Assembly (NCBI GenBank): GCA_003485885.1
Contig: DNHM01000147.1
Span: forward strand, 1-7,355
Length of the DNA stretch: 7,355 bases
Reading direction: 5' to 3'
Source of the DNA: Acidimicrobiaceae bacterium
GTDB lineage: Bacteria; Actinomycetota; Acidimicrobiia; Acidimicrobiales; UBA10347
This document shows positions 4,776-7,355 of the stretch, piece after piece. The notes under the pieces were generated by a model. It ran no database searches. It was not told where the DNA came from and was given only the letters and a program-made list of their open reading frames with translations. The position numbers and the translations under genes are program-made. The stretch's first letter is position 1. Each line of letters begins with the position of its first letter.

Positions 4776-6365
4776 ATGTCGAATACTGCAGAAGATGCGC
4801 AGACCCCGGATCCACTCCGTTACCCGGGAGAGGTCGCCGCCCGTGAGCCAGATCGGGCTGCGGTGGTCATGGCGACATCAGGTGAAGTCATAACCTATGC
4901 CGAACTCGACGACATGGCCAACCGGCTCTCGCAGCTGTTTCGCGCCGCCGGGCTTGAGCGTGGCGACCATGTGGCGTTCTGTATGGAGAACCGAGCTGAG
5001 TTCTTGCCGATCGCATGGGGTTGTCACTACGCCGGGCTCTACTACACCGCCATAAGTTCTCGACTGACGTCGGAAGAAGTCGAGTACATCGTGAACGACT
5101 GTGGAGCGCAAGCCTTCATCACGACGCCATACAAGGCCGAGGCAGCGTCAGCCATCATGGAGAGCACCCCCAACGTACGGGTGCGGCTTGCAGTCGGCGG
5201 TCATGTCGAAGGGCACGAGTCGTTCGAAGATGCCATCGCCGGCCAACCAAGTGAGCCCCTTGCTGATCGCAGGGAAGCCTCCGACATGTTGTATTCGTCC
5301 GGTACAACGGGCCAGCCCAAAGGCGTCAAGGTCACCGCACCGGACGTCCCTCTGGGCACACCGCCGGCTTTGCTCATGTTGTTGGCGATGCTGTTTGGGG
5401 TCACTGACGGCTGTAAGTACTTGTCGCCTGCGCCGCTCTATCACGCCGCACCGCTTCGCTTTTGTATGAACGTGCAGCGGGTGGGCGGAACGGTGGTGGT
5501 CATGGAACGATTCGATCCCGAACATGCATTGCAGACGATCGAGCAGCATCAGATCACCACCAGTCAGTGGGTGCCGACCATGTTCGTGCGCATGCTCAAG
5601 CTCGATGCCGAAGTCCGTGCCAAGTACGACGTCTCATCGTTGGGCGTGGCAGTCCACGCGGCAGCTCCGTGCCCGGTCGAGGTCAAGCACAAGATGATCG
5701 ACTGGTGGGGTCCGGTGTTGCATGAGTACTACGCAGGTACCGAGGGCAACGGCTTCTGTTATGTGAACAGCGAAGACTGGCTCACGCACCCGGGAACCGT
5801 CGGGCGCCCGTTGAATGGCGTGTTACACATCCTGGACGACGACGGCAACGAGGTGCCGGCTGGCGAGGCTGGGGCGATCTTCTTCAGCGATGGCGGTGAG
5901 TTCGAATACCACAACGACGAAGAGAAGACCGCGTCGTCACGAAACGACAAGGGCTGGTCAACACTTGGCGACGTCGGCAAGGTCGATGAGGACGGCTTCC
6001 TGTATCTGACCGACCGCAAGGCGTACATGATCATCACGGGTGGTGTGAACGTGTACCCACAAGAGGCAGAGAACGTGCTCACCATGCATCCCGATGTGTT
6101 CGATGTAGCCGTGATTGGTGTGCCGAACGATGACTTTGGCGAAGAGGTCAAGGCGATCGTGCAGCCTGCCACGATGCCTGCAAAAGACGAAGATCTCGCC
6201 ACGCTGGAACGCACACTTATCGCGTATTGTCGTGAACATCTCGCCGACGTTAAGTGTCCTCGTTCGGTCGACTTCCGCGAAGAGCTGCCTCGTCATCCAA
6301 CCGGCAAGCTGTACAAGCGCCTACTCAAGGACGAGTACTGGGCCGACGCCGGTCGATCCATCTAG
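4776..6365 (+). CDS. AMP-dependent acyl-CoA synthetase (FadD-like, ANL superfamily)
   Basis: A 529-residue enzyme that would activate a carboxylic acid with ATP to an acyl-adenylate and transfer it to CoA. Motifs in order: the N-terminal TYAELDDMANRLSQLFRAAG block; phosphate-binding loop YSSGTTGQPKGV (173-184); a substrate-pocket region near LYHAAP; adenine-binding YYAGTEGNG (318-326, Glu323); LGDVGKVDEDGFLYLTDRK with Asp399 binding the ribose; hinge and C-terminal entry MIITGGVNVYPQEAEN; and PRHPTGKLYKRLLKDEYW with catalytic Lys511. The TGKLYKRLLKDEYW ending is typical of actinobacterial FadD-type fatty acyl-CoA ligases, but chain length and substrate cannot be told. ATG 4776 gives the usual N-terminus; upstream in-frame starts (TTG 4653, ATG 4665) would add about 40 residues unlike the family and have poor ribosome binding sites. 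The protein is soluble with no signal peptide. It has about 20 lysines, unlike its lysine-poor neighbours. Confidence 0.93.
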   Translation: MSNTAEDAQTPDPLRYPGEVAAREPDRAAVVMATSGEVITYAELDDMANRLSQLFRAAGLERGDHVAFCMENRAEFLPIAWGCHYAGLYYTAISSRLTSEEVEYIVNDCGAQAFITTPYKAEAASAIMESTPNVRVRLAVGGHVEGHESFEDAIAGQPSEPLADRREASDMLYSSGTTGQPKGVKVTAPDVPLGTPPALLMLLAMLFGVTDGCKYLSPAPLYHAAPLRFCMNVQRVGGTVVVMERFDPEHALQTIEQHQITTSQWVPTMFVRMLKLDAEVRAKYDVSSLGVAVHAAAPCPVEVKHKMIDWWGPVLHEYYAGTEGNGFCYVNSEDWLTHPGTVGRPLNGVLHILDDDGNEVPAGEAGAIFFSDGGEFEYHNDEEKTASSRNDKGWSTLGDVGKVDEDGFLYLTDRKAYMIITGGVNVYPQEAENVLTMHPDVFDVAVIGVPNDDFGEEVKAIVQPATMPAKDEDLATLERTLIAYCREHLADVKCPRSVDFREELPRHPTGKLYKRLLKDEYWADAGRSI

Positions 6366-6394
6366 CCCTATCAACGTCGGTGCCGCTACCTCTG

Positions 6395-6428
6395 GTGTGC
6401 TGTCAGTGGCCAGGACAACGCAGCACAT
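6395..6428 (+). terminator. Hairpin between acyl-CoA synthetase and VTT genes
   Basis: TGTGCTG (6396-6402) and CAGCACA (6421-6427) form a perfect 7-base inverted repeat, extended by a G-T pair at each end, with a 16-base loop. It lies 30 bases after the synthetase stop and 24 bases before the VTT start. No T-run follows, so it may be a weak terminator, an mRNA structure affecting VTT translation, or an operator. Confidence 0.25.
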
Positions 6429-6452
6429 CAGTCTGTCGGGCATGATGAGTCG

Positions 6453-7121
6453 GTGTCGACCGAGCCCACATCGCATCCTCGGTCGCCGCTGGCGATAGCC
6501 AGGCTGGTGGTGTTGGTCGTGGCCTTGGTTGGGGCGGGCGTTGGATTGGCTATTGGCGGCACCGATGGCGCACGCGACCTGCTGACCGAAGTCGGGGAAA
6601 GCAACTGGGGATTCATTGCATTTGTTGCGACCTACGCGTTGACCGTCGTGCTGCTCTTGCCGGGGACACTAGGCACCGTCACCGCTGGTGCCGTTTTTGG
6701 CTTTCCGGTCGGAGCAGCGGCCGCTTTGGCTGGTGCGACAATTGGTTCCACTTGTGCGTTCATCATTTCCCGAGCCATGGGGCGCGACGGTGCCCAATCC
6801 TTGTTCGGTAGCCGACTGTCGAACATCGACGACTTCATCGGCCGTAACGACTTCACATCGATTCTGGTTCTGCGGTTGATGCCGATCGTGCCGTTTAACC
6901 TGCTCAACTACGGTTCTGGACTGACTTCGGTCCGGCTTTCCCGGTATGTGCTGGCATCGGTGATCGGGATGGCCCCGGCCACGCTGCTGGCAACTGGGCT
7001 TGGCGCCCAGGCCGACAACCCGAGGGGCATAACGTTCCTGGTCCTGCTCGGTACCCTCCTTGTTGTGCTTGTCGGAAGCAGTCTGTGGGCCCGACGGATA
7101 CGCGACCGGGCAGTCAGCTGA
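6453..7121 (+). CDS. VTT-domain (TVP38/TMEM64, DedA-superfamily) membrane protein
   Basis: A 222-residue integral membrane protein. A first helix lies at about 13-35, then 53-69, two hydrophobic blocks around 70-106 that include the likely re-entrant loop, 163-185, and a last helix at about 192-212 ending in positive charges (ARRIRDR). VTT signatures are LLLPGTLGTVTAGAVFGFPVG (67-87), the GATIGSTCAFIISRAMGR block (94-111), and LRLMPIVPFNLLNYGSGLT (140-158), which carries the arginine, paired prolines and Asn-Tyr typical of TVP38 proteins. Relatives act as lipid scramblases or undecaprenyl-phosphate carriers; the substrate here is unknown. GTG 6453 is used because it is the only start near the first helix; its ribosome binding site is weak, and a CATGAT box lies 6 bases upstream. 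An overlapping out-of-frame mini-ORF (6442-6498) spans the start. The chain has no lysine. The stop overlaps the ATG of the next gene (TGATG), implying translational coupling. Confidence 0.9.
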   Translation: MSTEPTSHPRSPLAIARLVVLVVALVGAGVGLAIGGTDGARDLLTEVGESNWGFIAFVATYALTVVLLLPGTLGTVTAGAVFGFPVGAAAALAGATIGSTCAFIISRAMGRDGAQSLFGSRLSNIDDFIGRNDFTSILVLRLMPIVPFNLLNYGSGLTSVRLSRYVLASVIGMAPATLLATGLGAQADNPRGITFLVLLGTLLVVLVGSSLWARRIRDRAVS

Positions 7122-7355
7122 TGCTCGATGCGGCGTTTAGGGCGCGGTTAGCAGGCCCGCTGGACCGGGCGGCGATACCGCTTGAACGGATCGGACTAGG
7201 CCCAAATACCTTGACTGGTATCGGCTTCGCCGTCGGCGTTGCTGCCTGTGTGGCGATCGCGTTCGAACACTGGTGGCTCGGGTTGGTGTTATGGATTCTG
7301 AACCGCCTGGCTGATGGGCTCGACGGGCCGTTGGCCAGACGTACCGGGCCGACCG
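7121..7355 (+). CDS. CDP-alcohol phosphatidyltransferase family protein (3' end beyond window)
   Basis: ATG 7121 shares its A with the VTT stop codon, and the frame is open for 78 codons to the window edge. Residues 26-34 (LGPNTLTGI) match the N-terminal Pro-Asn-x-x-T element of the family, followed by a membrane helix at about 33-48 and a second at about 51-63. LADGLDGPLARRTG (63-76) holds the first half of the signature D-x2-DG-x2-AR: Asp65, Asp68, Gly69, Ala72 and Arg73. The second half (G-x3-D-x3-D) lies past the edge. These enzymes sit in the membrane and transfer a CDP-linked diacylglycerol or headgroup to an alcohol such as glycerol phosphate, inositol phosphate or serine; the acceptor cannot be told from this part. 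Overlap with the VTT gene suggests the two are made together. Confidence 0.88.
   Translation, partial: MLDAAFRARLAGPLDRAAIPLERIGLGPNTLTGIGFAVGVAACVAIAFEHWWLGLVLWILNRLADGLDGPLARRTGPT

Overview
The window looks like ordinary chromosomal DNA of a GC-rich actinobacterium, most likely from the Acidimicrobiia or a close relative. This rests on moderately high GC with GC-rich third codon positions, GTG starts, few lysines, a close relative of the mycobacterial F420-dependent protein Rv2074, a Cgl0159-type aldolase-fold protein (a family I know from Actinobacteria), and several starts that look leaderless. The lineage is inferred from gene content; I ran no searches. I see no phage genes, transposases, CRISPR arrays, rRNA or intact tRNA genes.

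Layout from left to right. On the minus strand at the left edge is a CopC-like copper-binding secreted protein, cut by the window end. Divergent from it is a plus-strand (beta/alpha)8 protein of the Cgl0159 type that contains no lysine. Convergent to that is a small minus-strand conserved hypothetical protein with an SH3/KOW-like N-terminal half and an alanine-rich tail. From about 1971 to the right edge every gene is on the plus strand: an F420-dependent biliverdin-reductase-like protein, a stand-alone type II phosphomannose-isomerase cupin, a lipoprotein with one further membrane segment (overlapping the cupin gene by 4 bases), a Cof-type HAD phosphatase, a 302-base gap, an AMP-dependent acyl-CoA synthetase, a VTT/TVP38-type membrane protein, and the start of a CDP-alcohol phosphatidyltransferase whose ATG overlaps the VTT stop codon.

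How the genes fit together. The cupin, lipoprotein and HAD genes are tightly packed and probably co-transcribed; sugar-phosphate metabolism is a possible link between the cupin and the HAD protein. The acyl-CoA synthetase, VTT and CDP-alcohol phosphotransferase genes share a lipid theme (acyl activation, membrane lipid movement, phospholipid headgroup attachment), and the last two appear translationally coupled. Nothing here amounts to a clearly new system. The points most worth a second look are the lysine-free aldolase relative, the altered copper site of the CopC protein, the uncharacterised SH3-like protein, the doubly anchored lipoprotein next to the cupin, the VTT/phosphotransferase pair, and a possible 20-residue basic ORF with the best ribosome binding site in the window.
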